In this document: piece by piece, positions 25,040-34,931 of the stretch
Layout: every line of letters starts with the position of its first letter
How positions within the stretch are numbered: position 1 is the first letter of the stretch
From: CAVXHV01 sp963761445
Lineage (GTDB): Bacteria; Planctomycetota; Planctomycetia; Isosphaerales; Isosphaeraceae
Direction of reading: 5' to 3'
Length of the DNA stretch: 64,000 bases
Assembly: GCA_963761445.1 (NCBI GenBank)
Contig: CAVXHV010000005.1
Location: 2,976,001-3,040,000 of the forward strand
Notes under the pieces: generated by a model
Told to the model about the DNA's origin: nothing
Databases searched by the model: none
What the model saw: only the letters and a program-made list of their open reading frames with translations
Made by a program: the position numbers and the translations under genes

Positions 25040-26951
25040 TCACCGGGGCACCGTCTGCGCGCTTGTGGTTGGGTGATCGAACGGCTGGGAAACCGGAACA
25101 ACGAAACTGACGTCATGAACCAGGCAACCGGCGGTTCCAATGAGGAAGTCGCGATTCTCGGCCACGTTCAGATTATAAACGTTTTGGGTCGCGTCGGGCT
25201 CGATCGATTGAACGGTTGTGGTGCCGGCGATCGCGCGAAGGCGATCACCGGGCTTCAAGTCGCGTGCCATTGTCCATCCCTTGGCGGCCTGCCAGAATCG
25301 ATGGATCCCCGTGGTGACGATGGTCTCGCCGTCAAGGGCGAGGCGGAACGTTGCCGCGCCGCTGCGTACCGTGGTATTGAGAACGGGCTGGAACGAGAGG
25401 GCCCCGGTCGTTGTGTCCTGAGAGAGCACGCGGTCGCCGATGCTGAGCGATTCAACTTTCTTCAGGCCGTCGATCGTGTGCACCAAGGTGCCCGCTGCGA
25501 AGCAGGAAGCCTTGAAAAAGGACACCCTCGGCAGAATCACGGAGACATCGGGGGCTTCCACGGTGTCGGTGTACAGGGGCTTGCTCTGAGACGACGTGTC
25601 GCTGTAAGAGAGGCCGAGCTGCTCACCCCACCACTCCCGCCATGCCCCGGGTTGTTCTCCGAGCTTTTCGCCAGTCAGGGACTCCAGAAGAGCGAATGCG
25701 CGGCCGTTGGTCTCGTTGATTTGCGCGTTGGCGTCATCGATTGTCCGGATATCTCCTTCAAGCGTTTGCCGGATGGTGTCATTCTGCGCCTGGCTTTGCA
25801 CAATCGCATTGGCGATCAGACCGGGCCATTGCTCCCTCAACATGCGGTCCGCGAGGACTGCCGCGCGCGACTGGAGCGACTGGGGCATCCGCTCCGATAT
25901 CATGGCCGAGATGACATCCACGAAGTTGAGATTCACATCGGAGTAACGATAGAACCTCCGGCGGTCGAATTTCTCGCCGTCGACCAGGAGAGTGGCCACC
26001 GAGCCCGCGCGGTCTCCCTCAAGGATCTTGTATTTGTAGGGTTTGCGCAGCAGCCTCGTCAGCCAGCCGATGACTTCGCGAGGATCGCGAAATTTGAGCG
26101 CTCGGCCGGCGTGTGAACGGACTTCGCTCGACGGACTGTTGATCGCCAGTGCGAGGATACAGTACGACGCCCCTGGCCCGTCAATCTGGGAGAAGAGCTC
26201 GATCGCGACAAGCTGCGTTTTTTCATTTCCGCCGCCGAAGACTTTCCAGATCGACGCGACAGCGCGGGGGTCGGTGATCTGGTAAAGTTCCTTTTCCGCC
26301 TTCAACCGCCGCGATTCCGTCGGGCTCGTGAGAGCATCTCGGAGCTTCTCGAGCCGCGGCTTCCACAGCGTATCGGCGCGTTTCTGGCGTTCGGCTTCGA
26401 GCTTCTGGGCGGCCAGTTCGTCAGGCTTCGACCAGCGGCCGTGGTACCGCTCGTACCCCAGTTTCAGCCAGGCAATGTCTCGGGTCGGGTCGAGCCGGGT
26501 GACCAGGTGATAGTGGGCCATGGCCTCCTCCTTGAGTCCGTTCTCCAGGCACCAGGCGGCCAGGCGCAACTGGGCGTCGGAGTTTTTCTGGGGCGTGCGC
26601 AGCGCGCCGATCGAGATACTCGAGGTAGATCGCCTGATGCTTGGGGTTGTCGCGGATTTCCTGCTCGACCTGATCGGGTTTGGCCCATTTGCCCTGGAAG
26701 GCCATCAGGCCCAGGAGGCCACGGGCGAGGACGTTTGAGGGATCGAGAGACGACGCGATGCTCAAGTGCTTGAGTCGCTCGACAGAGAGGCCGTGGGTTT
26801 CGCACCAGAGGGCGAGCTGAACGTGCGCGGCGGGGTTCTTGGCGGCCTTGGCGGCGGCAGCTTCGTAGGCGCCACGATCGGTCGCCGTGGTTTCGGCGGG
26901 TTGGCCGCCGTCGCCCAGGATGACACAACACAGCAGAATGGCGTGGACCAT
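25040..26951 (-). CDS. Secreted helical-repeat/Hint protein (copy D), frame broken near 26605
   Basis: It starts MVHAILLCCVILGDGG at 26951, only 7 bp after the stop of copy E, so coupling is likely. The N-terminal TPR-like part reads normally to 'YLEYLDRR', then 'AAHAPE' out of frame because of the same one-base surplus as in copy C. The second frame gives 'LDPTRDIAWLKLGYERY', HEAT-like helices, linker 'SDVNLNFVDVISAM' (close to copy C), 'WWGEQLGLSY' and a complete Hint domain: ASCFAAGTLVHT, GDRVLSQD, 'VTTGIHRFWQAAKGW', 'NLNVAENRDFLIG', 'CLVHD', tail 'VSFVVPVSQPFDHP' ending in Arg. The Hint catalytic residues are retained despite the upstream lesion, which argues for a recent event, recoding or a sequence error. 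Confidence 0.75.
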
Positions 26952-26958
26952 GAGTTTC

Positions 26959-28926
26959 TCATTTCGGCGACTGAGGGTGACCGTGACGCTGACGGGTTGG
27001 CGATAAGATTACTTGGGCGGCGGCGTGCGCCGCGGTGGTCTGGCGGTCGAACGGTTCGGGGACCGGCTCGACGAAACTGAAATCGTGCACGAGCAGACTG
27101 GAGGAGCCGACCAGGAAGTCACGGTTCCGGGCGACGTCCAGGTTATACACCTTCTGAGATGGGCCGGGCTCGATCGATTCAACCGTCACGACGCCGCCGA
27201 TCATGCGGAGCTGATCGCCGGCGCTCAAGTCGCGCGCCATGGTCCAGCCTTTGCCGGCCTTCCAGAAGCGGTGAATGCCGGTGGCGACGATGGTTTCGCC
27301 GCCTGCGGAAATTCGCAGCGTGTCGGCGGGGCCGTTCAAGTGCGTGGCGAGCACGGGCTGGAACGAGAGGGCACCGGTTCCGGTGTCCTGCGAGAGCACG
27401 CGGTCGCCGAGGGCGATCGTCTCGATCTTGCGTGGGCCGGCGAAGGTCTGGACCAAGGTTCCGGCCGCAAAGCAGGCATGGTGGGGAACCAGGTCCGCGA
27501 CGGAAACGAAATCGGTGAACGTCGGCTTGCTCTGAGCAGCATAACGGTCATCAAGGACGACGCCGAGCTGGTCTGCCCACCACGTTTGCCACGCCTGGGG
27601 ATCAGCCCCGAAATTCTGGCCGGTGAGCGATTGCAGGAGCGGCAGGACGCTGTCGTCGGTTTGTCTGATTTGCGCGTTGACCTGCTCGATTGTTTCGACG
27701 TCGCTTTCGAGTTTCTGCTGCACGATCTGATCGCGGCGGACGCCTTCCTGGAAGATCGCCATGGCGACTTGCTGTTGTGCGATTGCGTACGCCCGGCCAG
27801 ACATCGTCATCGCGGCCGCGGCGCGGTTGCCGGGCTGACCGGCGGCCGGCGTGGGCGCCAGCAACATCGCGTTCCACACAACCGCTTCGGGCGGGACCAA
27901 GCTCATCTGAATGTCCGGGAAACGATAGAAGCGCTGGATGTTGAATCGTTCGCCGTCGACGAAGAGCTCACCGGTCGTTCCACCGCCGGCCCCCGGCTTG
28001 ATTTCGTATTTGAACGGCCGATGGATGGCGGCTACGAGCCAGCCGATGACGTCGCGGGGGTCGCGGTTCGTGAGCGCTTTGGCGGCTCGCGAGCGGACAT
28101 CGGCCGACGGCCTTTCGACCGCCAGCACGGCCAGTCCGAACGATGCCGCGGGCCCTTCGATCTGGGAGAGCAGCTCGACGGCGACGAGCTGCAGCTTTTC
28201 ACTGCCGTGGCCGAAAATCTTCCAGATCGTCGGCAGGGCGCGGGGATCGGTCACCTGGTAGAGCTCGCGCTCGGCTTTCAACCGGCGCGTCTCGACGGGG
28301 CTTTCCATGGCTTCGTGCAGCTTCTCGAGCCGCAACTTCCACTCCTTGTCGGCGTGCTTCTGGTGCTCGGCCTCGAGCTTCTGGGCCGCGAGAACCTCGG
28401 GCTTTGACCAGCGGTCGTGGTGCTTTTTGTAGCCCAGGCGAACCCAGGCGATGTCTCGCGACGGATCGAGCTTGGTTATCAGATGGTAGTGGGCCATGGC
28501 CTCGTCCTTGAGTCCATTTTCGAGGCACCAGGCGGCCAGGCGCAACTGGGCGTCGACGTTCTTGGGGGGTGTACGCACGCGGCGATCGAGGTACTCGCGG
28601 ACAAGAGCCTGGAGCTTGGGGTCTTCGTGGATTTCCTTCTCGACCTGATCGGGTTTGGCCCATTTGCCCTGGAAGGCCATCAAACCCAGCAGGCCGCGGG
28701 AGAGGACGTTTGAGGGGTCGAGGGTTGACGCGATCGAGAGGTGCTTGATGCGCTCGGCGGACAGGCCGTGGGTTTCGCACCAGAGGGCGAGCTTGACGTG
28801 CGCGGCGGCGTTTTTGCCGGCCTTGGCGGCGGCAGCCTCGTAGGCGGCTCGATCGGCGGGGCTTGAGTCGGCGGGCTTGCCGCCGTCAGCGAGGATGGCA
28901 CAACAGAGCAGGATTGCGTGGACCAT
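26959..28926 (-). CDS. Secreted helical-repeat/Hint protein (copy E)
   Basis: This intact 655-residue copy starts MVHAILLCCAILADGG. TPR-like helices cover about 20-175, a Lys/Glu-rich helix about 185-220 and HEAT-like helices about 220-310 ('DPRALPTIWKIFGHGS', 'NRDPRDVIGWLVAA'). A Gln/Ala-rich variable linker covers about 335-440, followed by 'WQTWWADQLGVV'. The Hint domain runs from Cys485 (HHACFAAGTLVQT) through the TxxH motif at about 544-556 ('VATGIHRFWKAGKGW') to 'LLVHD' at about 615. The tail begins 'FSFVEPVPEPFDRQ' and is longer than in other copies (about 40 residues, ending 'GHPQSPK'), because the 3' end runs into the leader of copy D. The Asn of intein C-termini is replaced by Asp. 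Confidence 0.88.
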   Translation of the reverse strand: MVHAILLCCAILADGGKPADSSPADRAAYEAAAAKAGKNAAAHVKLALWCETHGLSAERIKHLSIASTLDPSNVLSRGLLGLMAFQGKWAKPDQVEKEIHEDPKLQALVREYLDRRVRTPPKNVDAQLRLAAWCLENGLKDEAMAHYHLITKLDPSRDIAWVRLGYKKHHDRWSKPEVLAAQKLEAEHQKHADKEWKLRLEKLHEAMESPVETRRLKAERELYQVTDPRALPTIWKIFGHGSEKLQLVAVELLSQIEGPAASFGLAVLAVERPSADVRSRAAKALTNRDPRDVIGWLVAAIHRPFKYEIKPGAGGGTTGELFVDGERFNIQRFYRFPDIQMSLVPPEAVVWNAMLLAPTPAAGQPGNRAAAAMTMSGRAYAIAQQQVAMAIFQEGVRRDQIVQQKLESDVETIEQVNAQIRQTDDSVLPLLQSLTGQNFGADPQAWQTWWADQLGVVLDDRYAAQSKPTFTDFVSVADLVPHHACFAAGTLVQTFAGPRKIETIALGDRVLSQDTGTGALSFQPVLATHLNGPADTLRISAGGETIVATGIHRFWKAGKGWTMARDLSAGDQLRMIGGVVTVESIEPGPSQKVYNLDVARNRDFLVGSSSLLVHDFSFVEPVPEPFDRQTTAAHAAAQVILSPTRQRHGHPQSPK

Positions 28927-28983
28927 TTGTTTCTCACTTCGGCGTCTGAGGGTGGCCGGGAGGCTGACACGTTGGCGATGAGA

Positions 28984-30960
28984 TCACTTGGGCGCCGCCG
29001 GCGCCGCGTTTGGTTGGCGGTCGAACGGATCGGAGACCGGTATAACGAAGCTGAAGTCGTGGACAAGCAGGCCGCCTGTGCCGACCAGGTAGTCGCGGTT
29101 TTCCGCGACGGTCAAGTTAAAGACCATTTGTGTCGGGCCGGGCTCGATCGATTCGATCGTGGTGGTGCCGCCGGTCATTCGGAGTCGATCGCCGGCTTTC
29201 AAGTCGCGAGCCATGGTCCAGCCCTTGCCGGCTTTCCAGAAGCGGTGGATGCCGGTGGCGACGATCGTTTCGCCGCCCTGCGTGATTCGCAATGTAGCCG
29301 ATGGACCATTCAGGTGCGTGGCCAGAACCGGTTGGAACGACAGAGCGCCGCTGGATGTCTGCTGAGACAGGATGCGGTCGCCCACGGTCACCGATTCAAT
29401 CTTTCTAGGGCCGGTGAGTGTCTGGACCAACGTTCCGGCAGCGAAGCAGGCGCCATGCGGCTGGTGGACCGGTCCCCCCACGTCGATCAGAAAGATGTGG
29501 CGGTGCGCCACACTCGCGCCGATGTCGGGCGGGTTGACCGAATCGACGAGGGTCGGTTTGGCACTGGGATAACGATCGTCATCGACATAACCCAGCAGAT
29601 CCGTCCACCACCGCCGCCATGCCTCGGGATCGGCGCCCAGACTCTGCCCGGTGAGCGTTTCGAGGATAGGCAGCACGCGCTCGTTCAGTTGATCGATCTG
29701 CGTGTTCAAGTCCTGTATCATTCTGACGTCGTCCTCGAGCTTCTGTTGCACGGCGGCCGTCGAATGAAGCAACTGTTGGGTCGCGGTTGCGGTCGACATC
29801 TCCGGTTCCGGTCTGGCGGTCGCATTGTACTGGTCAAAGACTGTCATTGCCGGGTGACCGGCGCGCGCATCGTAGACGCGGATAAGGCCACCGGCGGCGG
29901 TGACAGTCGTGAGCACGTTCGCGGGAGTCGCCATGCGCGGATCGAAGGTGGGAAACCGGTAGAAGCGTTGAATGTCGAACTGCTCGCCGTCGACCTCGAG
30001 CGAGCCAATCGAGCCCGAGCCTGTTCCCTGGTTGATCTTGTACTTGTAGGGCTTGTGAACCATAAAGATCAGCCGGCCGATCACGTCGCGCGGGTCGCGC
30101 TGGAGTAGAGCCTGCGCGGCACGTTTGCGCACGTCCGGTGAAGGTGAATCGAGAGCAAGCATTGCAATACCATTCGAAGCGGTCGGCCCGTCGATCTGGC
30201 TGAACAGCTCGACCGCGACGAGCTGGATTGTCGCGCTGCCTGAGGCGAAGGTCCTCCATATCATTGGCACGGCGCGGGGATCCGTGATCTGATAGACTTC
30301 GCGCTGGGCCTTGAGCCTGCGCGTCTCAATCGCGCTCTCAAGCGCGCCACGCAATTTTTCCAGTCGAGGCTTCCACTCTTTATCGGCGCGCTTCTGGCGA
30401 TCGGCTTCGAGTTTCTGGGCGGCGAGGTCGTCGGGCTTGACCCAGCGGTCGTGGGTTTTCATAAAGCCGAGGCGGACCCACGCGATATCGCGGGAGGGGT
30501 TGAAACGGGTGACCACGTTGTAGTGAACCATGGCCTCTTCCTTGAGCCCGTTTTCCAAGCACCAGGCGGCGAGTCGCAACTGGGCGTCCGCATTCTTTTG
30601 GGGTGTGCGAACGCGGCGATCGAGGTATTCGCGAAAGACGGCCTGGAGCTTGGGGTCGTCGCGGATTTGCTTTTCGACCTGATCGGGCTTGGCCCATTTT
30701 CCCTGGAAGGCGACGAGGCCCAGGAGGCCGCGGGCGAGGACGTTTGAAGGTTCAAGAGTCGACGCGATCGAGAGGTGCTTGATGCGCTCGGCCGAGAGGC
30801 CGTGGGTTTCGCACCAGAGGGCGAGCTTGACGTGCGCGGCAGCGTTCTTGCCGGCCTTGGCGGCGGCGGCCTCGTAGGCGGCTCGATCGCTGGCGCTTGA
30901 TTCGGCGGGCTTGCCGCCGTCGGCGAGGATGGCACAGCAGAGCAGGATGGCGTGGATCAT
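28984..30960 (-). CDS. Secreted helical-repeat/Hint protein (copy F)
   Basis: This intact 658-residue copy starts MIHAILLCCAILADGG. The body is very similar to copies E and H ('HVKLALWCETHGLS', 'LDRRVRTPQKNADAQL'), including the 'DPRAVPMIWRTFASGS' HEAT-like helix. The linker differs strongly ('PTFDPRMATPANVLTTV...MTVFDQYNATARPE') and an extra insertion before the Hint Cys ('HRHIFLIDVGGPVHQPHGA') is unique to this copy. Hint: CFAAGTLVQTLTG, GDRILSQQ, 'VATGIHRFWKAGKGW', 'NLTVAENRDYLVG', 'LLVHD'. The tail 'FSFVIPVSDPFDRQ' ends in Lys. All predicted catalytic residues are present. Confidence 0.88.
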   Translation of the reverse strand: MIHAILLCCAILADGGKPAESSASDRAAYEAAAAKAGKNAAAHVKLALWCETHGLSAERIKHLSIASTLEPSNVLARGLLGLVAFQGKWAKPDQVEKQIRDDPKLQAVFREYLDRRVRTPQKNADAQLRLAAWCLENGLKEEAMVHYNVVTRFNPSRDIAWVRLGFMKTHDRWVKPDDLAAQKLEADRQKRADKEWKPRLEKLRGALESAIETRRLKAQREVYQITDPRAVPMIWRTFASGSATIQLVAVELFSQIDGPTASNGIAMLALDSPSPDVRKRAAQALLQRDPRDVIGRLIFMVHKPYKYKINQGTGSGSIGSLEVDGEQFDIQRFYRFPTFDPRMATPANVLTTVTAAGGLIRVYDARAGHPAMTVFDQYNATARPEPEMSTATATQQLLHSTAAVQQKLEDDVRMIQDLNTQIDQLNERVLPILETLTGQSLGADPEAWRRWWTDLLGYVDDDRYPSAKPTLVDSVNPPDIGASVAHRHIFLIDVGGPVHQPHGACFAAGTLVQTLTGPRKIESVTVGDRILSQQTSSGALSFQPVLATHLNGPSATLRITQGGETIVATGIHRFWKAGKGWTMARDLKAGDRLRMTGGTTTIESIEPGPTQMVFNLTVAENRDYLVGTGGLLVHDFSFVIPVSDPFDRQPNAAPAAPK

Positions 30961-30990
30961 GATCTTCTTCCGTGCGCTGGCGATGCGAGG

Positions 30991-32946
30991 TCACTTCGAA
31001 GCAGTCGGTGCGGCGTTTGTTGTCAAGCGGTCAAACGGTTCCGAAACCGGGAGCACGAAACCGTAGTCGTGTACGAGCAGGCCGGCGGAGCCGACCAGGA
31101 AGTCGCGGTTCTCGGCGACGTTCAGGTTGTAGACCATCTGGGTGGCACCGGGCTCGATCGAGTCGATGGTGCCCACACCGCCCAGCATGCGGAGGCGGTC
31201 GCCGGCTTTCAGGTCGCGTGCCATGGTCCAGCCCTTGCCGGCCTTCCAGAAGCGGTGGATGCCGGTGGCGACGATGGTTTCGCCGCCGAGTGAGATCCGG
31301 AAGGTTTCGGCTGGACCGGTCAAGTGAGTGGCCAGAACGGGCTGGAATGAGAGCGCGCCGGTTGTTGTGTGCTCTGAAAGAACGCGGTCGCCGACGGCGA
31401 TCGATTCGATCTTGCGCGGGCCACCCAGGGTACTAACCAAGGTGCCGGCGGCGAAGCAGGAATGACGCAACGTGACGTGCACGTTGACGGTGGGTAGCGG
31501 CGCGGTGACGTCGGGGACTTCGACGACATCGGAATAGAGCTCCTTATCCTCGGAATAACGATCGTCGTAGACGTATCCGAGCTGTCCTGACCACCACTTT
31601 TGCCATGCCGACTGATCGGCTCCAAGTTGCTGGCCGGTGAGCGATTCCAGGAGCGGCAGCACTCGCCCATTGGTTTCATTGATTTGAGCGTTGACTTCCT
31701 CGATGAGGCCGGCGTCGTCGTAAGCGCGGCGCTGCAGTTGCCCCACTCGTTGCTGGGTTGCGTCCGTGGCGTCGGCGACCAACGTGGCGCACTGCGACGC
31801 GAAGAGAGAACTCAACCCGGCGGACATGGAGAGCATCAAAGCGACCTGCTTCGGCGTAGCCGTAAAATGCGGGCCGTCGAATTTGATGGGGCTCACTGTG
31901 ATGTTCATCTGCGGCATAAGGCGAATGTCCAATTCTGGGAAACGATAGAATCTCCGGAGGTCGAACCGTTCTCCGTCCACCAAAAGCAAACCGGGCGAGC
32001 CTGGACCTGCTCCCGGATTTACCTTGTACTTGAACGGCTTGTGAACCACGGCGATCAACTGGCCGATGACGTCGCGCGGATCGCGGAAGCGGAGTGCACG
32101 GGCCGCTCGCTCGCGAACATCGGGCGACGATTTCTCGGTCGCGAGCACGGCGAGCCAGAACGACGCCGTGGGCCCTTCAATCTGGGAGAGTAATTCCAGC
32201 GCGATGAGCTGCATCTTCTCGCTGCCATCGCCAAAGACCTTCCAGATCATCGGGACGGCGCGGGGATCGGTCACCTGATAGAGTTCCTTCTCGGCCTTGA
32301 GCCGCCGGGTTGCGACCGAGCTTTCCAGGGCATCACGCAGCTTCTCGAGCCGTGGTTTCCACTGGGTATCGGCGCGCTTCTGGCGATCGGCTTCGAGCTT
32401 CTGGGCGGCCAGGTCGTCGGGCTTGACCCAGTGGTTGTGGTGTTTCTTGAAGCCCAGGCGCAGCCAGGCGATATCCCGGGACGGGTCGAGCGCGGTCACC
32501 ACGTGGTAGTGAGCCATGGCCTCGTCGTGCAGTCCGTTTTCGAGGCACCACGCAGCTAGCCGCAACTGCGCGTCCACGTTTTTCTGCGGAGCGCGCACGC
32601 GGCGCTCGAGGTACTCGCGGATGAGGGCGTGAAACCTGGGATCGTCGTCCAGGTCGTGCTTGATTTTTTCGGGCTTGGCCCATTTTCCCTGGAAGGTTAC
32701 CAGGCCCAAAAGGCCTCGCGCCAGCGCATTGGACGGGTCCAGCGAGAGAGCCACGTCGAGATGCTTGATGCGCCTGGCCGGCATGCCGTGGGCTTCACAC
32801 CAGAGGGCGAGCTGGGCGTGAGCAGCGGCGCTCTTATCCGCCTTGGCGGCGGCAGCGTCGTAGGCTGCGCGATCGGCCGCGGTGGGCACGGCGGGCGTGT
32901 CGCCGCCGGCGAGCATCGCGAAGCAGAGCACGGCGACGTGGACCAT
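30991..32946 (-). CDS. Secreted helical-repeat/Hint protein (copy G)
   Basis: The start is taken at MVHVAVLCFAMLAGG (32946), with GGAGAAAATC upstream, rather than the in-frame ATG 15 bases earlier that overlaps this ribosome site; 651 residues. TPR-like and HEAT-like body as in the paralogues. The linker includes 'MNITVSPIKFDGPHFTATP' and an Ala/Ser-rich helix. 'WQKWWSGQLGYVYDDRY' precedes the Hint domain: RHSCFAAGTLVSTLGG, GDRVLSEH, 'VATGIHRFWKAGKGW', 'NLNVAENRDFLVG', 'LLVHD'. The tail 'YGFVLPVSEPFDRL' ending in Lys is identical over its core to that of copy I, suggesting recent exchange between these two. Confidence 0.88.
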   Translation of the reverse strand: MVHVAVLCFAMLAGGDTPAVPTAADRAAYDAAAAKADKSAAAHAQLALWCEAHGMPARRIKHLDVALSLDPSNALARGLLGLVTFQGKWAKPEKIKHDLDDDPRFHALIREYLERRVRAPQKNVDAQLRLAAWCLENGLHDEAMAHYHVVTALDPSRDIAWLRLGFKKHHNHWVKPDDLAAQKLEADRQKRADTQWKPRLEKLRDALESSVATRRLKAEKELYQVTDPRAVPMIWKVFGDGSEKMQLIALELLSQIEGPTASFWLAVLATEKSSPDVRERAARALRFRDPRDVIGQLIAVVHKPFKYKVNPGAGPGSPGLLLVDGERFDLRRFYRFPELDIRLMPQMNITVSPIKFDGPHFTATPKQVALMLSMSAGLSSLFASQCATLVADATDATQQRVGQLQRRAYDDAGLIEEVNAQINETNGRVLPLLESLTGQQLGADQSAWQKWWSGQLGYVYDDRYSEDKELYSDVVEVPDVTAPLPTVNVHVTLRHSCFAAGTLVSTLGGPRKIESIAVGDRVLSEHTTTGALSFQPVLATHLTGPAETFRISLGGETIVATGIHRFWKAGKGWTMARDLKAGDRLRMLGGVGTIDSIEPGATQMVYNLNVAENRDFLVGSAGLLVHDYGFVLPVSEPFDRLTTNAAPTASK

Positions 32947-32976
32947 GATTTTCTCCTGCACGCTGGCACAGCGAGC

Positions 32977-34902
32977 TTATTTGGAAGCAATCGACGCGGC
33001 GTTTGTCAGGCGGTCAAACGGTTCGGGAACAGGGGGCACGAAGCTGTAGTCGTGAACGAGCAGGCCGGCGGAGCCGACCAGGAAATCGCGGTTCTCGGCG
33101 ACGGTCAGGTTAAAGACCTTCTCGGTGGCGCCGGGCTCGATCGATTGAATCGTGGCGATGCCGCCGATCTTGCGGACGTGGTCACCGGCTTTCAGGTCGC
33201 GGGCCATGGTCCAGCCGATGCCGGCCTTCCAGAAGCGGTGGATGCCAGTGGCGTAGATGGTCTCGCCGTCGATTGCCATCTTGAGTGTTTCGGCCGGTCC
33301 GTTGATGTATGTGCCGAGAACGGCGCGGAGTGAGAGCGCCCCTGTCTTCGTGTTCTGCGCCACCACGCGATCGCCCACGGCGATGGATTCGATTTTCCGC
33401 GGGCCGCTCAAGGTCTGGACCATGGTACCGGCGCGGAAGCAGGCGTGGTGCGGCCGAACGACTTCCGGCAGACCGACGAAGTCAGTCAGTACGGGTTTAT
33501 TCTGGTTGTCGGCGTAGCGATCGTCGTAGACGAGCCCGAGCTGATCGGCCCACCAGGTTTGCCATGCGCGGGGATCGTCGCCGAATTTTTGGCCGGTGAG
33601 GTCTTCGAGGAGCGGTAGAATCCGTCCGTTGGCTTGATCGATCTGGGCATTCATGCCCTCGAGCAACTGGATATCGTTGTCCACGGTCTGTTTCACGGCG
33701 TTCGAGCGAATGATCGCCTCGTTCATGAGGGTGCTTGCGATCAGGCTCTCCGTCAATTGAAGAGTCATGTAGTCGCTTCTCTGCTGCAAAAGCGGGTTGT
33801 TGCCGGCATAGGGGGGAATGGGAGTGGGTATCACGTCCGCCACGCGAGCCCACCACATGTCCCCCTGCGAGATGAAATCGACCTTCACGCCCGGCATCCG
33901 ATAAAGCCGGCGGATGTCGAATCGCTCGCCATTGACCATCAGAACCGCGTTTGATCCGGGACCGTCACCGGGCTTCAGCTCGTACTTGAACGGCTTGCGA
34001 ACGAGTGCGACGAGCCAGCCGATCGGGTCGCGCGGATCGCGGCGGGAGAGTGCCTGGCTAGCGCGCTTGAGGACCGTGCTCGAGGGCGTCTGGAGCGCGA
34101 TCGCGAGCATGTCGAATGAGGCGGTCGACCCCTCGACCTGCGCGAGGAGCTCGACAGCGACGAGCTGCATGCGCTCACTGGTATTGCCGAAGAGTCTGAA
34201 GATCATCGGCACGGCGCGGGGGTCGGTGATCTCGTAGGGGTCGTGCTCAGCCTTGAGGCGTCTTGACTCGACCGGGCTCTCCATCGCCTCGCGCAGCTTC
34301 TCGAGCCGCGTTTTCCAATGGGCGTCGGCTCGTTTCTGGCGGTCGGCTTCGAGCTTCTGCGCTGCCAGGTCGTCGGGCTTTGACCAGCGGTCATGGTGCT
34401 TCTTGTAGCCCAGGCGCAGCCAGGCGATATCCCGGGACGGGTCGAGCGCGGTCACCACATGGTAGTGGGCCATGGCCTCGTCCTTGAGCCCATTTTCGAG
34501 GCACCAGGAGGCAAGGCGCAACTGGGCATCGACGTTCTTCTGGGGCGAGCGGACGCGACGATCGAGGTATTCACGGAAGAGGGCCTGGAATTTGGGATCG
34601 TCCCTGGCTTCCTTCTCGACCTGGTCGGCCTGGGCCCATTTGCCGTGGAAGGCCATCAGGCCCAGGAGGCCTCGGGCGAGGACGTTTGACGGGTCGAGCG
34701 CCGCCGCGATGGACAGGTGTTTGATTCGTTCGGACGAGAGACCATGCGCTTCGCACCAGAGGGCAAGCTGAACGTGGGCGGACGCGTCTTTGCCCGCCTT
34801 GGCGGCGGCGGTTTCGTAGGCGGATCGATCGCCGGCGCTTAAATCTGCGGGTTTGCCGCCGTCGGCGAGGATGGCACAACAGAGCAGGACGGCGAGGACC
34901 AT
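32977..34902 (-). CDS. Secreted helical-repeat/Hint protein (copy H)
   Basis: This intact 641-residue copy starts MVLAVLLCCAILADGG. The body is conserved ('HVQLALWCEAHGLS', 'SRRDPRDPIGWLVALV'), with a linker 'PGVKVDFISQGDMWWARVAD' found in no other copy. Its Hint domain is the most divergent of the set: HHACFRAGTMVQT, GDRVVAQN, 'TGALSLRAVLGTY' and 'YATGIHRFWKAGIGW', but the Cys, TxxH and 'LLVHD' positions are all kept. The tail is 'YSFVPPVPEPFDRL', ending in Lys. Retention of the catalytic positions in the face of drift suggests the Hint activity is under selection. Confidence 0.88.
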   Translation of the reverse strand: MVLAVLLCCAILADGGKPADLSAGDRSAYETAAAKAGKDASAHVQLALWCEAHGLSSERIKHLSIAAALDPSNVLARGLLGLMAFHGKWAQADQVEKEARDDPKFQALFREYLDRRVRSPQKNVDAQLRLASWCLENGLKDEAMAHYHVVTALDPSRDIAWLRLGYKKHHDRWSKPDDLAAQKLEADRQKRADAHWKTRLEKLREAMESPVESRRLKAEHDPYEITDPRAVPMIFRLFGNTSERMQLVAVELLAQVEGSTASFDMLAIALQTPSSTVLKRASQALSRRDPRDPIGWLVALVRKPFKYELKPGDGPGSNAVLMVNGERFDIRRLYRMPGVKVDFISQGDMWWARVADVIPTPIPPYAGNNPLLQQRSDYMTLQLTESLIASTLMNEAIIRSNAVKQTVDNDIQLLEGMNAQIDQANGRILPLLEDLTGQKFGDDPRAWQTWWADQLGLVYDDRYADNQNKPVLTDFVGLPEVVRPHHACFRAGTMVQTLSGPRKIESIAVGDRVVAQNTKTGALSLRAVLGTYINGPAETLKMAIDGETIYATGIHRFWKAGIGWTMARDLKAGDHVRKIGGIATIQSIEPGATEKVFNLTVAENRDFLVGSAGLLVHDYSFVPPVPEPFDRLTNAASIASK

Positions 34903-34931
34903 GATTTCTCCAGCACGCTGGCACCGAGACT

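Noticed and set aside
24629..30108. Long plus-strand open frames opposite the Hint array (e.g. 24629-26116, 27013-28407, 28918-30108)
   Set aside because: Mirror images of the Hint-copy codons; they repeat at the same place in each copy, which is what an antisense shadow does.
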